Positions 9,014 through 17,955 of a stretch of DNA of 64,000 bases are shown here, piece after piece. A program made the position numbers and the translations under genes. Source of the stretch: Actinoplanes ianthinogenes (GTDB lineage: Bacteria > Actinomycetota > Actinomycetes > Mycobacteriales > Micromonosporaceae); contig NZ_AP023356.1 of the NCBI RefSeq assembly GCF_018324205.1, forward strand, positions 3,613,501 to 3,677,500. Reading direction: 5' to 3'. Position 1 is the stretch's first letter. Every line of letters starts with the position of its first letter. Below the pieces are notes generated by a model. It did no database searches. It saw only the letters and a program-made list of their open reading frames with translations, and was not told the DNA's origin.

Positions 9014-9652
9014 GTGGCCGACCACCCCGCGGTTGAGGTAAGCGATCTCACGGTGAGCTACGGCTCGGCGCCGGTGCTGGCCGGTGTCGAGCTGACCGTG
9101 CCGGCCGGCACGGGCGTCTGCGTCACCGGCGAGAACGGCATCGGCAAGTCCACCCTGCTGCGCTGCGTCAGCGGGCTGCAACGGCCGGACGCCGGGCGGA
9201 TCCGGGTGTTCGGCGGCACGCCGGGCGGCAGTCCGGAGTTCTGGGCCGCCGTGGTCACCACGGTCGAGCCACCGACCTGGTATCCGGGACTGACCACCAA
9301 GGAGCACGCCGAGCTGATCTGCCGCGCGCACGGGCAGGATCCGGACGAGGCCGGCGTCGACGAGGCCCTGGAGCGCTTCGGGCTGGCCGGGCACGCCGAC
9401 GCCATCCCGCCGTCGCTCTCCTCCGGGCAGAAACAGCGGCTCACCCTGGCGATGGCGCTGCTGCGCCCGAGCGCGCTGCTGATCCTGGACGAGCCGGAGC
9501 AGCGCCTCGACCCGGAGGGCCGGATCGCGGTCGCCGAGATGCTCGCCGACTACCTGTCGACCGGCGGGTCGCTGCTGATGGCCAGCCACGACGACAAGTT
9601 CGCGGTGGCCTCGGGCGCCGAACTGACCACCATGGAGTCGCTGCACCCATGA
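9014..9652 (+). CDS. ABC transporter ATP-binding protein
   Basis: ATPase subunit of an exporter, 212 residues, one nucleotide-binding domain. Walker A is GENGIGKST (residues 38 to 46), the Q-loop region contains VTTVEPPTWYPGL, the signature is the somewhat unusual LSSGQKQRL, Walker B is ALLILDEPE, and the H-loop is LLMASHD. GTG 9014 follows the dehydrogenase stop by 9 bases. The next gene starts inside its stop codon (ATGA), so the membrane subunit is translationally coupled. Substrate unknown. Confidence 0.93.
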   Translation: MADHPAVEVSDLTVSYGSAPVLAGVELTVPAGTGVCVTGENGIGKSTLLRCVSGLQRPDAGRIRVFGGTPGGSPEFWAAVVTTVEPPTWYPGLTTKEHAELICRAHGQDPDEAGVDEALERFGLAGHADAIPPSLSSGQKQRLTLAMALLRPSALLILDEPEQRLDPEGRIAVAEMLADYLSTGGSLLMASHDDKFAVASGAELTTMESLHP

Positions 9653-11142
9653 CGGTCCTCGTCCCGCTGCGCCCGGTCCGTCGCTGGATCCACCAGCGGC
9701 AGGCGTCCCATCGGGAACGCGGCGCCACCCTGGGCAACCTGTACGTCGCCGTGCTGTTCGTCGCGGTGGTCGGCGCGATGCTGCACCGGCAGCTCGCCAC
9801 GATCTTCTGGCCGCCGGTCCCCGACCTGGGCGCGCTGCCGGCCCTCGCGCTGGCCCTGCTCGGCGCCGGGTTCCTGCTGCTGGCGCTGCGCGCGATCGGC
9901 CCGGTCACGCTCGGCCGCCCGGCCGCGTACTTCCTGCTCACCGCGCCGGTCAGCCGCCGCCGCCTGCTGTTGCCGTCGCTGCGCCTGGCGGCGGCCGGTG
10001 CGGCGGTCGTGGCGGCGCTGGTGACCACCGCGATCGCCGGGCACGCGGCGCCGCACGACCTGGCGCCGGCCATCATCGGCGGCGGTGCGCTGCTCGGGAT
10101 CGGGTTGCTGCTGGTCGCGGTGGTGGCGCAGCGTTCCCGGGGCTGGGCGACGGTGCTGGACCGGCTGGCCACGGCGGCGGTCGCCGGCGGGCTGGCGCTG
10201 CTGGTCGCCGACACGATCGGCGGGGTGGATTCGCCACCGCTGCGCGGATGGCCGTCGAGATCGGCGCTGCTCACGGTGACTGCCACGCTCGCGGTGGTGG
10301 TCGCGGCGGGGAGTGCTCTTGTCGTACGCAAACTGGCTCTGACCCCTGCCGATCGCGTCCTGGACGCCGCGAAGCTCACCGGAACCCTCTTCGACAGCGC
10401 GTTCGGTGTGGAACCTTCTTTTCTCACCGACATGGTGGAGCGACGCTACTGGGCGGGCCGGCGACTGCGGTCCGCCCGGCCGCCGGCCCGCCTGCCGGTG
10501 CTGACCGGGCAGGACTTCCTGATGGCCCGGCGGCGGCTGCCCCGCCTGCTCTGGCTGCTGGCCGCCACCCCGATCCCGCTGCTGCTGGCCGGCGGGCCGG
10601 CCTGGGTCCCGGCGGTCGCCGTGCCGCTCGGCGCCATGGTCGCCGCGGGCACCACGACCGGGACCGTCAACACCGACGCGGGCAACCCGGTGCTGGCCCG
10701 GCTGCTCGGGCTCGGCTCCCGGCGCGCGCTGGTGCAGCGGCTCTGGATCCCGGGCGCGCTGGCCTTCCTCTGGTCGCTGGCCGCCCTGCTCCTGCTGGAG
10801 GTGGCCGGGAAGCTGCCGCCCGGGCCGTGGTGGCTGCTCAGCCTGCCGCTCGGCGTGGCCGGAGGCGTGGCGGCGGTGCGCCGGGCGCGGTCCGGGTTCG
10901 TCCGCAACGACCTGCTGCCGCTGGACACGCCGATGGGCACGGTGTCGACCGGGCCGCTGGTGTACGCGTTCGCCGGCCCGGACGCCCTGATCCTGGCCGT
11001 GCCGACGGTGGTCGGGCTGATCGTGGGCGACCCGCTGAGCCTGACGCTGATCGTCTTCCAGTTCGCGCTGGCCCTGATCGGCACCCGCGGCTACCTGGTC
11101 GCCACCACCGACCCGGACCGCGTCGAGCTGTCCTCGCGCTGA
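9649..11142 (+). CDS. multispan membrane protein, probable permease partner of the ABC ATPase (DUF6297-like)
   Basis: Integral membrane protein, 497 residues. A basic N-terminus (RPVRRWIHQRQASHRERG) precedes at least ten hydrophobic segments in two halves: about residues 24 to 230 and 295 to 480, separated by a polar loop that includes VERRYWAGRRLRSARPP. It resembles actinobacterial DUF6297 proteins, which sit next to lone ABC ATPases (family assignment from memory, not searched). Start overlaps the ATPase stop by 4 bases, so the two very likely form one exporter. Confidence 0.8.
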   Translation: MTVLVPLRPVRRWIHQRQASHRERGATLGNLYVAVLFVAVVGAMLHRQLATIFWPPVPDLGALPALALALLGAGFLLLALRAIGPVTLGRPAAYFLLTAPVSRRRLLLPSLRLAAAGAAVVAALVTTAIAGHAAPHDLAPAIIGGGALLGIGLLLVAVVAQRSRGWATVLDRLATAAVAGGLALLVADTIGGVDSPPLRGWPSRSALLTVTATLAVVVAAGSALVVRKLALTPADRVLDAAKLTGTLFDSAFGVEPSFLTDMVERRYWAGRRLRSARPPARLPVLTGQDFLMARRRLPRLLWLLAATPIPLLLAGGPAWVPAVAVPLGAMVAAGTTTGTVNTDAGNPVLARLLGLGSRRALVQRLWIPGALAFLWSLAALLLLEVAGKLPPGPWWLLSLPLGVAGGVAAVRRARSGFVRNDLLPLDTPMGTVSTGPLVYAFAGPDALILAVPTVVGLIVGDPLSLTLIVFQFALALIGTRGYLVATTDPDRVELSSR

Positions 11143-11155
11143 CCGGGGAGCGGAC

Positions 11156-11584
11156 ATGCCGAACGAACTGACTCCGGACGAGAACGCCCTGCTGCTCCAG
11201 CGCCTGGCGGCGATCGGCGAGGCGGCACATCACGGCGGCGGCCTGGGCGCGCGGCTGGCCGGCCGGTTGCTGCGGCCGGACATCTTCGAGACCAGCGTGA
11301 CGCTGCCCCGGCCGGTCGGCGAGGCGGTCGGTCAGGTCGGACGGATTCTGGCCGGTCTGGGCATCCCGGTCCCGATGACCTCGCACGGCGGCCGCACGCT
11401 GCGCGCGATGATCGGCGCCGGCGCGCTGAACCTCAACCCCGCGGTGGTGACCGTCTCGCTGACCGGCGCGGGGTGGGAGGCGACAGTGGCCCGGATCCGC
11501 GGGGTGGCCAAGGAGGGGCTGATCCGCCAGCACGCCGGGCGGAAGGCCGCCGAGCGGGTCGCCCGGGCGCTCAGAACAGCGTGA
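11156..11584 (+). CDS. hypothetical protein
   Basis: 142-residue soluble protein with no recognised domain. The N-terminal third is Ala/Leu/Gly-rich and helical ([22 protein letters not shown]), the middle has alternating beta-like and Gly-rich stretches ([44 protein letters not shown]), and the C-terminus is basic ([14 protein letters not shown]). ATG 11156 lies 13 bases after the membrane gene with GGGGAG upstream, so it belongs to the ABC operon. Its 3' end overlaps the convergent nucS by 14 bases. Confidence 0.7.
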   Translation: MPNELTPDENALLLQRLAAIGEAAHHGGGLGARLAGRLLRPDIFETSVTLPRPVGEAVGQVGRILAGLGIPVPMTSHGGRTLRAMIGAGALNLNPAVVTVSLTGAGWEATVARIRGVAKEGLIRQHAGRKAAERVARALRTA

Positions 11585-12230
11585 GCTCGTCGCGCTCCAT
11601 GCCGCGCAGCTTGTCGTAGTCGACGACCACGCAGCGGATGCCGCGGTCGGTGGCCAGCACCCGGGCCTGCGGCTTGATCTCCTGGGCCGCGAAGACACCC
11701 TTGACCGGGGCGAGCAGCGGGTCCCGGTTCATCAGTTCGAGGTACCGGGTGAGCTGCTCGACGCCGTCGATCTCGCCGCGGCGTTTCACCTCGACGGCGA
11801 CCGAGCCGCCGTCCGGGTCCTTGAGGAGCAGGTCGACCGGGCCGATCGCGGTCATGAACTCGCGGCGGACCAGGGTGTGCCCCTCGCCGAAGGTCTCCGG
11901 GTGCTCGGCCAGCAGTTCCTGGAGGTGCGCCTCGACGCCGTCCTTCTGGAGGCCGGGGTCGACGCCCAGCTCGTACGAATAATCCTGGAAGACCTCCTCC
12001 AGGGTGATCCGCAGCTCCTCGCCGGCCTTGTTCACCACCTTCCAGACGCCCTCCGCCTCCTGGAGCTTGCAGGGCGGACTCATCCAGTTCAGCGGCTTGT
12101 AGGCACGGTCGTCGGCGTGGATCGAGACCGAGCCGTCGGCCTTGACCATGAGCAGCCGGGTGGCGAGGGGCAGATGAGCGGAGAGCCGGCCGACGTAGTC
12201 GACGGAGCATTTCGCGATGACCAGACGCAC
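11571..12230 (-). CDS. nucS: endonuclease NucS (mismatch-specific)
   Basis: NucS/EndoMS cleaves both strands at mismatches and provides the non-canonical mismatch repair of actinobacteria, which lack MutS/MutL (established knowledge). The 219-residue protein has the N-terminal DNA-binding and dimerisation domain and a C-terminal PD-(D/E)xK nuclease with Asp133 (AIGPVDLLL), Glu147 and Lys149 (VAVEVKRR), plus the nearby Gln ([12 protein letters not shown]). It also ends in a LTLF tail, consistent with the known sliding-clamp interaction at the C-terminus. GTG 12230 begins [12 protein letters not shown], the standard start of the family. Confidence 0.96.
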   Translation of the reverse strand: MRLVIAKCSVDYVGRLSAHLPLATRLLMVKADGSVSIHADDRAYKPLNWMSPPCKLQEAEGVWKVVNKAGEELRITLEEVFQDYSYELGVDPGLQKDGVEAHLQELLAEHPETFGEGHTLVRREFMTAIGPVDLLLKDPDGGSVAVEVKRRGEIDGVEQLTRYLELMNRDPLLAPVKGVFAAQEIKPQARVLATDRGIRCVVVDYDKLRGMERDELTLF

Positions 12231-12290
12231 CCGGCGACCCTACCGGACGTCCGCTGAGCGCGATGTGCACGGCGATGCCATGCTGGCAAC

Positions 12291-12911
12291 GTGTTCGAAG
12301 CATTGACCGGCACCGGCCTGGCGGCATCCGCCGGCCTGAATGCGTACATCCCCCTGCTGACCATGGGCCTGCTGGCCCGGTACACCGACGCGATCGACCT
12401 GCCGTCCGGCTGGTCGTGGCTGGCCAACGGCTGGACACTGACGATTCTGGCGATCCTGTTCGCCATCGAGGTGGTCGCCGACAAGGTGCCGGTGGTCGAC
12501 CACGTGAACGACGTGGTGCAGACCGTCGTCCGCCCGACCGCGGGTGGCCTGGCCTTCGGCGCCGGCTCCGCCTCGCAGACGGTCACCGTCTCCGACCCGG
12601 GCTCGTTCTTCTCCTCGCACCAGTGGATCCCGGTCGCCGCCGGCGTGCTGATCGCGCTCTGCGTGCACGGGGTCAAGGCGGCCGCCCGCCCGGTCGTGAA
12701 CGTCACCACGGCCGGGTTCGGCGCCCCGGTGGCGAGCACCGCCGAGGACATCGGCAGCATCACGATGTCGGTGCTCGCGATCCTCCTGCCGATTCTGGTC
12801 CTTTTCGGTCTCGCGGCCATGGTGTGGGTCACCGTCTGGGTGTTCCGGCGCCGGAAACGCCGCCGGGAAGCGAAACTGGCGACTGTCGAAACGCGTCGCC
12901 TGTTTGGTTGA
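12291..12911 (+). CDS. DUF4126 membrane protein
   Basis: 206-residue integral membrane protein of the DUF4126 family. The N-terminus FEALTGTGLAASAGLNAYIP is the family hallmark. Four to five membrane segments follow, with the polar motif DKVPVVDHVNDVVQT, and the C-terminus is strongly basic (WVFRRRKRRREAK), placing it in the cytoplasm. Function is not known. GTG 12291 lies in a 60-base spacer divergent from nucS. The next membrane gene starts within 10 bases of its stop. Confidence 0.85.
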   Translation: MFEALTGTGLAASAGLNAYIPLLTMGLLARYTDAIDLPSGWSWLANGWTLTILAILFAIEVVADKVPVVDHVNDVVQTVVRPTAGGLAFGAGSASQTVTVSDPGSFFSSHQWIPVAAGVLIALCVHGVKAAARPVVNVTTAGFGAPVASTAEDIGSITMSVLAILLPILVLFGLAAMVWVTVWVFRRRKRRREAKLATVETRRLFG

Positions 12912-12919
12912 CTCTCCGG

Positions 12920-14242
12920 GTGCCCGCGCTCGCCGTACCCGTCTTCGCCCTCTGCTGGTGGCTCGCCGGTTATCTGCTCGGCCGGGATCCGGGGCGGCCG
13001 GCGCTGCGCTGGGCGGCCGGCGCCCTCACGTCGTACGCGGTCGGCCTGGTCGCCTGGACCGTCGCGCCCGGTGGCCGGACCGCCGAGATCCTGATCTGCC
13101 TGCCGGCCCTGGCCTGGGCCGGCAGCGTGGTCGCGCTGCTGCCGCTGTCGCCCGCCGAGCGGCGCCCGGTGGACATCGGCGCGCTGGCCCTGGGCGTGAC
13201 CTTCCAGGTGCTGGTGATCGCGCTGCCCGGGGCCGGCAAGCTGGTCGGCCTGACCCCGCTGGCCGGCGTCCTGATCCTGCTCTGGCGGGTGCGCGCCGAG
13301 GTGGTGCCGCGCAGCCTGCCCCTGGCGCTGAGCACGATCGCCGGGCTGTACGCGGCGAGCCTGGCCGTGCTGCTGGTCCCGATGGACGCCGGCGGCCCGG
13401 CCCTGGCGCTCGCCGCGGGCGGCCTCGATCTGCTCGTCTTCGGTTACCTGATCGCGGTGGCACACGCCGTGGCCGGCGGCGAACGGCTCCGTCCCGATCT
13501 GCGGCGGTCGCTCGCCGCGGTCGTCGCCGTGCTGATCCTTATCGGTCTTCCGGTGACCTTCACCATGATCGCCGCAGACGGTGACGGCACCGTGCTGGTG
13601 CTCCAGTTCGTGGTGGTCGCGGTGGCCTCGGTGGCGGCCGGGCTGACCGGGCGGCTGAGCCGGCTGCTCGACCGGGTCGCGCTGGGCGGGGACAAGCGGC
13701 TGCGCAACGATCGGGCGGCCCTGTTCGTGAACGCGGACGCGCTGCTGCGCCGGCGGGAACGGCGCAAGCTGACCGAGATCGGCGAGCCGGAGTTCCTGCG
13801 ACTGACCCGCCGGGCCCTCGCCGACTTCAACGATCTGAACCGGCTGTCCCGCAGCCCGCTCACCGACCTGCCGGTGGTGGGCCGCCGGATCGCCGGGCGC
13901 GGCGACGACCAGCCTCGCGCGCGGGCCCGGGAGCTGCGGGCGGTCCTGCGCGAGGCGGTGTCGGCGCTCCGGCCGCCGGGTCCGTTCAGCACCACCGACG
14001 AGTGGCGGTACTACAACACGCTTCAGTTCGTCGCGGTGCTCGGGCTGAATCCGTACTCCCGGCGGCAGCGGCTGGACGGGCTGAGCCGGGAGGCGCGGAT
14101 GGCGGTCGACTGGTTCCGGCGCACCGTCCCGCGGGACACCATGCGGCAGTGGCAGCGAGAGGCCGCGATGGTGGTGGCGGCCCAGCTCTGGGAAGCCCTT
14201 TCTGACTACAGATCACGACACGCAATGGCTAATCCGTCTTAA
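12920..14242 (+). CDS. hypothetical membrane protein with cytoplasmic C-terminal domain
   Basis: Unrecognised 440-residue protein. The first 240 residues contain seven or eight hydrophobic segments in pairs. The rest is soluble and basic: LLDRVALGGDKRLRNDR, RRRERRKLTEIGEPEFLRL, and a final region with LQFVAVLGLNPYSRRQR and VDWFRRTVPRDTMRQWQ. The layout (multi-span sensor-like membrane part plus a helical output part) resembles a signalling protein, but no kinase, nucleotide cyclase or HTH motif is visible. Start is GTG 12920 or TTG 12908; the latter overlaps the previous stop as TTGA. The stop is followed after 48 bases by the FtsK/EccC-like gene, which has its own promoter-like element. Confidence 0.72.
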   Translation: MPALAVPVFALCWWLAGYLLGRDPGRPALRWAAGALTSYAVGLVAWTVAPGGRTAEILICLPALAWAGSVVALLPLSPAERRPVDIGALALGVTFQVLVIALPGAGKLVGLTPLAGVLILLWRVRAEVVPRSLPLALSTIAGLYAASLAVLLVPMDAGGPALALAAGGLDLLVFGYLIAVAHAVAGGERLRPDLRRSLAAVVAVLILIGLPVTFTMIAADGDGTVLVLQFVVVAVASVAAGLTGRLSRLLDRVALGGDKRLRNDRAALFVNADALLRRRERRKLTEIGEPEFLRLTRRALADFNDLNRLSRSPLTDLPVVGRRIAGRGDDQPRARARELRAVLREAVSALRPPGPFSTTDEWRYYNTLQFVAVLGLNPYSRRQRLDGLSREARMAVDWFRRTVPRDTMRQWQREAAMVVAAQLWEALSDYRSRHAMANPS

Positions 14243-14256
14243 TGGTGGAAAATCGC

Positions 14257-14285
14257 TAAAATCCCCCCACATGGAGTCCGGGGGG
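14257..14285 (+). promoter_or_regulatory. promoter-like -10 and hairpin over the ribosome binding site
   Basis: TAAAAT (14257-14262) resembles a -10 box. Immediately downstream CCCCCC (14263-14268) can pair with GGGGGG (14280-14285), which is also the only Shine-Dalgarno-like sequence for the GTG start at 14290. The pairing would hide the ribosome binding site. Seen directly; the regulatory role is inferred. Confidence 0.4.
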
Positions 14286-14289
14286 TGGC

Positions 14290-16896
14290 GTGGGTAGCAA
14301 CCGGAACGCGCTGGTCGCCGCGGTTCGGCAGGAACTGGCCGAGGCTCGCGGCTCCGCTCGGGCGGTGCTGGCCGCCGCCGAGTCGGCGCGCGGCGAGGCG
14401 CAGAGCCGGCGTCGGCTGGTCCGGGACGCGTACGCCACCTGCCTGACCCAGCTCGCCGCCGCCCGGGAGGCCGCCCGCGACGACATCCAGCGCCGGTTCC
14501 GCGGCGAGGCCACCCAGCTCGCCGGGCACCTGCGTGGGCTCGCCACCTCCAGCGCCACCGGCGCGGCCGGCGCGCCCTGGCGGCTGTGGTCACCGAGCGA
14601 GCCGGACCCCGGCGCCCGGCCCGGCCTGCTGCGGATCGGCGCGATCACCTTCGAGGAGACCGCCGCGCTGCCCGGCCTGATCCCGCTGCTGGACGCCGTG
14701 CACCTGCACGTCTCGGGACCGTCGCCGCAGGTGGACGACCTGATCACCGGGGTGCTGCTGCGGGCGCTGGGCAGCACCCGGCCGGGCGACGTGCAGCTGA
14801 CCGTCTACGACCCGGAGAACCTGGGCGGCACGCTCGCCCCGTTCGCCCCGCTGAACCCGACCTTCGTCGGGCCGGGCGGGCTCGGCTCGCTCCTCGACGA
14901 CCTGGCCGAGCACATCTGCCGGGTGAACGAGTCGCTCGGCGGGCAGTACCCGTCGCTCGCCGACCTGGCCGCCGCCCGGCCCGGCCCGCGCCCGGAGCCG
15001 TGGCGGCTGGTGGTACTGCTCGCCGACCGGGCCACCTCGGTGGAGATGACGCCGGGGCAGCGGGCGCAGCTGGGGCGGATCGTGCGTACCGGGGTGGCCT
15101 GCGGGGTGCACCTGGTGGTGCGCGGACTGGAGCTGGACGACGACCCGACGGTGGAGCGGATCACCGTGCTCCGGGACCAGCTGGCCACCTGCGGCTCGCT
15201 GGGCAGCCTGGAGATCCGGCTGGACCCGCCGCCCCCGCCGGACCGGATCGCGGCGTTCTGCCGGACCACCGCCGAGCGGCTGCGCGCCGGACCCGGCCCG
15301 GCCAGCCTGGCCGACCTGGAACCGGCCAAGCAGTGGGCCGAGTCGTCGGTCTACGGCCTGGTCGCGCCGATCGGGGACAGCACCGACGGGACGCTGGTCG
15401 AGGTGCCGCTCGGGGACGACCCGCCGCACGCGCTGATCGGCGGGCCGTCCGGCTCCGGCAAGACCAACCTGATCTACACCTGGCTGGGCTCGCTGGCCAC
15501 CCGGTACGGGCCCGAGGAGCTCGCGCTCTACCTGCTCGACTTCAAGGAGGGGGTGTCCTTCGCCCGGTACGCCCCCGGGCAGCGGGACCCGAGCTGGCTG
15601 CCCCAGGTGCGGCTGGCCGGCATCAACGTCAACGGGGACCGCGAGTTCGGCCTGGCCATGCTCCGGCACCTGAGCGAGGAGCTGCGCACCCGGGCCCAGG
15701 CGGCCAAACGCTACGACGCCGGCAAGCTGGCCGAGCTGCGCGCCGAGGACCCGACCGGGCACTGGCCGCGGATCGTCGCCGTGATCGACGAGTTCCAGGT
15801 GCTGCTGGCCGGGCGGGACGCGGTCGCCGACGAGGCGGTCGACCTGCTGGAGGACCTCGCCCGGCGAGGCCGCTCGCAGGGCATCCACCTGATCCTGGCC
15901 AGCCAGGACGTGGCCGGGATCCAGGCGCTGTGGGGCCGGCCCGGGCTGATCGCCCAGTTCACCCTGCGGATCGCGCTGCCCAAGGCGCGCCGGATCCTGG
16001 CCGACGACAACCTGGCCGCCGCGGTCATCCCCCGCTTCCACGCGGTGGTGAACACCGAGTCCGGGATGTCCGGGGCGAACCGGATCGTACGGCTGCCGGA
16101 CGCCGGCGACCGCGCGGTCTGGCGCGCGGTGCAGCGCAAACTGTGGCGGACCCGGCCCGCCGGGTGCGCCGAGCCGCGTCTCTTCGACGGCGACGCGGTG
16201 CCCCGGCTGCCGGCCGCGCTGCGCCCGGCCGGGCGGGTGCCGTCCGCGGACGCGCCGATCGGCTCGTCACCCGGCGCGGTGCTCGGCGAGCGGATCGACG
16301 TGGCCGCCCAGCCGGCGCGGCTGCGGCTGGGGCGGATGCCGGGGCGGAACCTGGCGGTCCTCGGGACCCGGGCCGAGGAGGCGTGCGACGTGCTCGCGGC
16401 CGCCGCGCTGAGCCTGGCGGCGCAGGGTCCGGCCCACTTCAGCGTGATCTGCCTGGACCCGGGCGCCTCGTCGGCCGCCGCCCGGCTGGTCGCCGAGTTG
16501 CCGTCGGCGGACTGGTACGACGCCACGGACGCCCGCTTCGACCTCGACTATCTCGACATTCCGCACTACGTCATCGGGTACGCGCTCGACGCGGCTCGGG
16601 ACCCGGGGCTGAAGAAGCTGCTGGGCGAGGGGCCGGAGCAGCGGACCCACGTGCTCGGCTGGTGGCGTTCGGTGGCCCGGCTCCGGGACGACCTGGGCGG
16701 CATCGGGGCGCGGTTCGACGCCATCGGCGCCTGGGTCGCGCTCGACGTGCAGGGCGCCGACCTCACCCCGCTCTACCCGCAACCCGGCGGCCCGGTCTGG
16801 TACCCGCGACCGCGCCGGGCGCTGTTCTTCGACCGTTCGGTGCACCGCACACCCGAAGTGATCATCCCGTACGAGGTGAACAGTGACCACACGTGA
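14290..16896 (+). CDS. FtsK/SpoIIIE (EccC-like) ATPase with coiled-coil N-terminus
   Basis: 868-residue motor ATPase of unknown system. An N-terminal coiled coil (residues 5 to 85) precedes a middle domain, then an active FtsK/SpoIIIE module with Walker A GGPSGSGKT (residues 384 to 392), Walker B VIDEF (Asp500, Glu501) and the RGRSQGIHLILASQD segment. A second module near residue 680 (GRNLAVLGTRAEEACDVL) has the same fold signature but no P-loop, like the degenerate later modules of type VII secretion EccC proteins. It has no membrane segment, unlike FtsK or EccC. The next gene overlaps by 14 bases and encodes a coiled-coil membrane protein that could anchor it. GTG 14290 is assigned from GGGGGG upstream. 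DNA translocation and protein secretion are both possible. Confidence 0.85.
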   Translation: MGSNRNALVAAVRQELAEARGSARAVLAAAESARGEAQSRRRLVRDAYATCLTQLAAAREAARDDIQRRFRGEATQLAGHLRGLATSSATGAAGAPWRLWSPSEPDPGARPGLLRIGAITFEETAALPGLIPLLDAVHLHVSGPSPQVDDLITGVLLRALGSTRPGDVQLTVYDPENLGGTLAPFAPLNPTFVGPGGLGSLLDDLAEHICRVNESLGGQYPSLADLAAARPGPRPEPWRLVVLLADRATSVEMTPGQRAQLGRIVRTGVACGVHLVVRGLELDDDPTVERITVLRDQLATCGSLGSLEIRLDPPPPPDRIAAFCRTTAERLRAGPGPASLADLEPAKQWAESSVYGLVAPIGDSTDGTLVEVPLGDDPPHALIGGPSGSGKTNLIYTWLGSLATRYGPEELALYLLDFKEGVSFARYAPGQRDPSWLPQVRLAGINVNGDREFGLAMLRHLSEELRTRAQAAKRYDAGKLAELRAEDPTGHWPRIVAVIDEFQVLLAGRDAVADEAVDLLEDLARRGRSQGIHLILASQDVAGIQALWGRPGLIAQFTLRIALPKARRILADDNLAAAVIPRFHAVVNTESGMSGANRIVRLPDAGDRAVWRAVQRKLWRTRPAGCAEPRLFDGDAVPRLPAALRPAGRVPSADAPIGSSPGAVLGERIDVAAQPARLRLGRMPGRNLAVLGTRAEEACDVLAAAALSLAAQGPAHFSVICLDPGASSAAARLVAELPSADWYDATDARFDLDYLDIPHYVIGYALDAARDPGLKKLLGEGPEQRTHVLGWWRSVARLRDDLGGIGARFDAIGAWVALDVQGADLTPLYPQPGGPVWYPRPRRALFFDRSVHRTPEVIIPYEVNSDHT

Positions 16897-17647
16897 CCGG
16901 CAGCCGCCCAGCCGCGACTACCAGTTGATGGTGAGCGCCCTGGCCGAGGTGACCCGGCGGCGCGACGCCGAGCTGGATCAGGCGGAGCAGGCGTATCAGG
17001 ACAACGCCGCGCGGGCCGCGGGCGAGCTGGCCCGGGCGGAGAACGACGCGCTGGCCGCCGACCGCTGGGCCGGCGCGGCCGCCGCGCAGGTGCTGGACGT
17101 CGACAGGGAGGCGGCGCGGCTCTGGGACCAGCTGCGCCGGGCGCGCGGGCTGCGGGTGCGGGCGCTCGGCGAGGTGCCGGAGCCGGCGCCGGTCGAGGCG
17201 CTGCCCCGGGTCGCCCTGCAACGCCGGCCGTCCTCCGTCGACGGAATCACCGACCGGGACGCCGCCGGCCGCCAGTCACCCCGGGCGCTGCTGGCCCGCG
17301 CGGCCGACCGGATCGACGACCGCGTCCGGCCCGGCGGCCGGCGGTCGCTGCCCCGCTGGTCGCTGCCGCTGCTCCCACTGATCGGCGCGCTCGCCTCGGC
17401 GCTGGCCGGGCTGGTCGCGGCCGGCCTGGTCACGTTCGGCCAGCAGGCCGTCTGGGGCGGCGCGGTCATCCGCGGGCTGGGCTGGCTGGCCTTCATCGTC
17501 GCCCCGTCGGCGGGCGTGCCGGCCGCCGCCTTCCTGGCCCACCGCCGGCTGCGGGCCCGGCTGGACGTCGGTGGCATCGGGCTCACCCTGCTCGGCGGCA
17601 TGGTCGCCGCCACGGCCCTGTCCCTGACCTTCGCCGCCTCCCACTGA
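16883..17647 (+). CDS. coiled-coil membrane protein, partner of FtsK/EccC-like ATPase
   Basis: Unrecognised 254-residue protein. Residues 20 to 95 form a charged coiled coil (EVTRRRDAELDQAEQAYQ and following). A proline-rich and basic linker leads to three hydrophobic segments (about 155 to 180, 187 to 212, 225 to 250), so the N-terminus probably faces the cytoplasm. GTG 16883 has GAGGTG just upstream and lies inside the end of the ATPase gene; overlap in another frame implies translational coupling. The matching coiled coils of the two proteins suggest that this one tethers the ATPase to the membrane (inference). Confidence 0.75.
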   Translation: MTTRDRQPPSRDYQLMVSALAEVTRRRDAELDQAEQAYQDNAARAAGELARAENDALAADRWAGAAAAQVLDVDREAARLWDQLRRARGLRVRALGEVPEPAPVEALPRVALQRRPSSVDGITDRDAAGRQSPRALLARAADRIDDRVRPGGRRSLPRWSLPLLPLIGALASALAGLVAAGLVTFGQQAVWGGAVIRGLGWLAFIVAPSAGVPAAAFLAHRRLRARLDVGGIGLTLLGGMVAATALSLTFAASH

Positions 17648-17681
17648 CCGCGGGCCGCGGGCCGCGGGCCGCGGGCCGCGG
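17648..17681. repeat. heptamer tandem repeat CCGCGGG
   Basis: Four exact copies of CCGCGGG and a partial fifth follow immediately after the stop codon of the coiled-coil membrane gene. Each unit is partly self-complementary (CCGCGG), so it could fold or slip in replication. Copy number is likely to vary between strains. Confidence 0.85.
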
Positions 17682-17714
17682 CAACGAACGGCTCCGAAAC
17701 GGCCCGGGGCACGT

Positions 17715-17782
17715 CACGGCCCGGCACGCGCGGGCACGGCCCGGCACGCGCGACACGGCCCGGCACGCGCGGCACGGCCCGG
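17715..17782. repeat. 19/20-bp tandem repeat, 3.5 copies
   Basis: Units begin at 17715, 17735, 17754 and 17773, each starting CACGGCCCGGCACGCGCG; the first unit is 20 bp, the next two 19 bp, and the last is truncated after 10 bases. Units differ only in the last one or two bases. There are no unique spacers, so it is not a CRISPR array. Confidence 0.85.
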
Positions 17783-17926
17783 ACCGGCGGCGGTCTCCGC
17801 GGCCGCGACCAACAGCTCCAGCCCGGAACGGCCCAGCGATCCGGCACCGGGACCACGTCGCGCGTAGCCACGGGACAGGTCGACTGCGGTTGGGGCAGCC
17901 CGGGACCGTACAGAATCGGGGTGGAA

Positions 17927-17955
17927 AAGCCCCGGGCCGCAGCGACCCGGGGCTT
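17927..17955 (-). terminator. intrinsic terminator of the hydroxyacyl-CoA dehydrogenase gene
   Basis: Perfect 10-bp stem (AAGCCCCGGG/CCCGGGGCTT) with a 9-base loop, 20 bases after the stop. On the minus strand the stem is followed by TTTTCC, a short U-tract. Confidence 0.8.

Noticed and set aside
7454..9646. 730-residue minus-strand frame opposite the aldehyde dehydrogenase and ABC ATPase
   Set aside because: Shadow frame: both plus-strand proteins show full catalytic motifs, while this one has none and low-complexity composition.
14290..17647. Locus as a type VII secretion system
   Set aside because: No WXG100 substrate, EccB, EccD, EccE or mycosin gene lies in the neighbourhood, and the ATPase lacks membrane anchors.
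17715..17782. Short repeats considered as a CRISPR array
   Set aside because: Units are contiguous without unique spacers and there are no cas genes.
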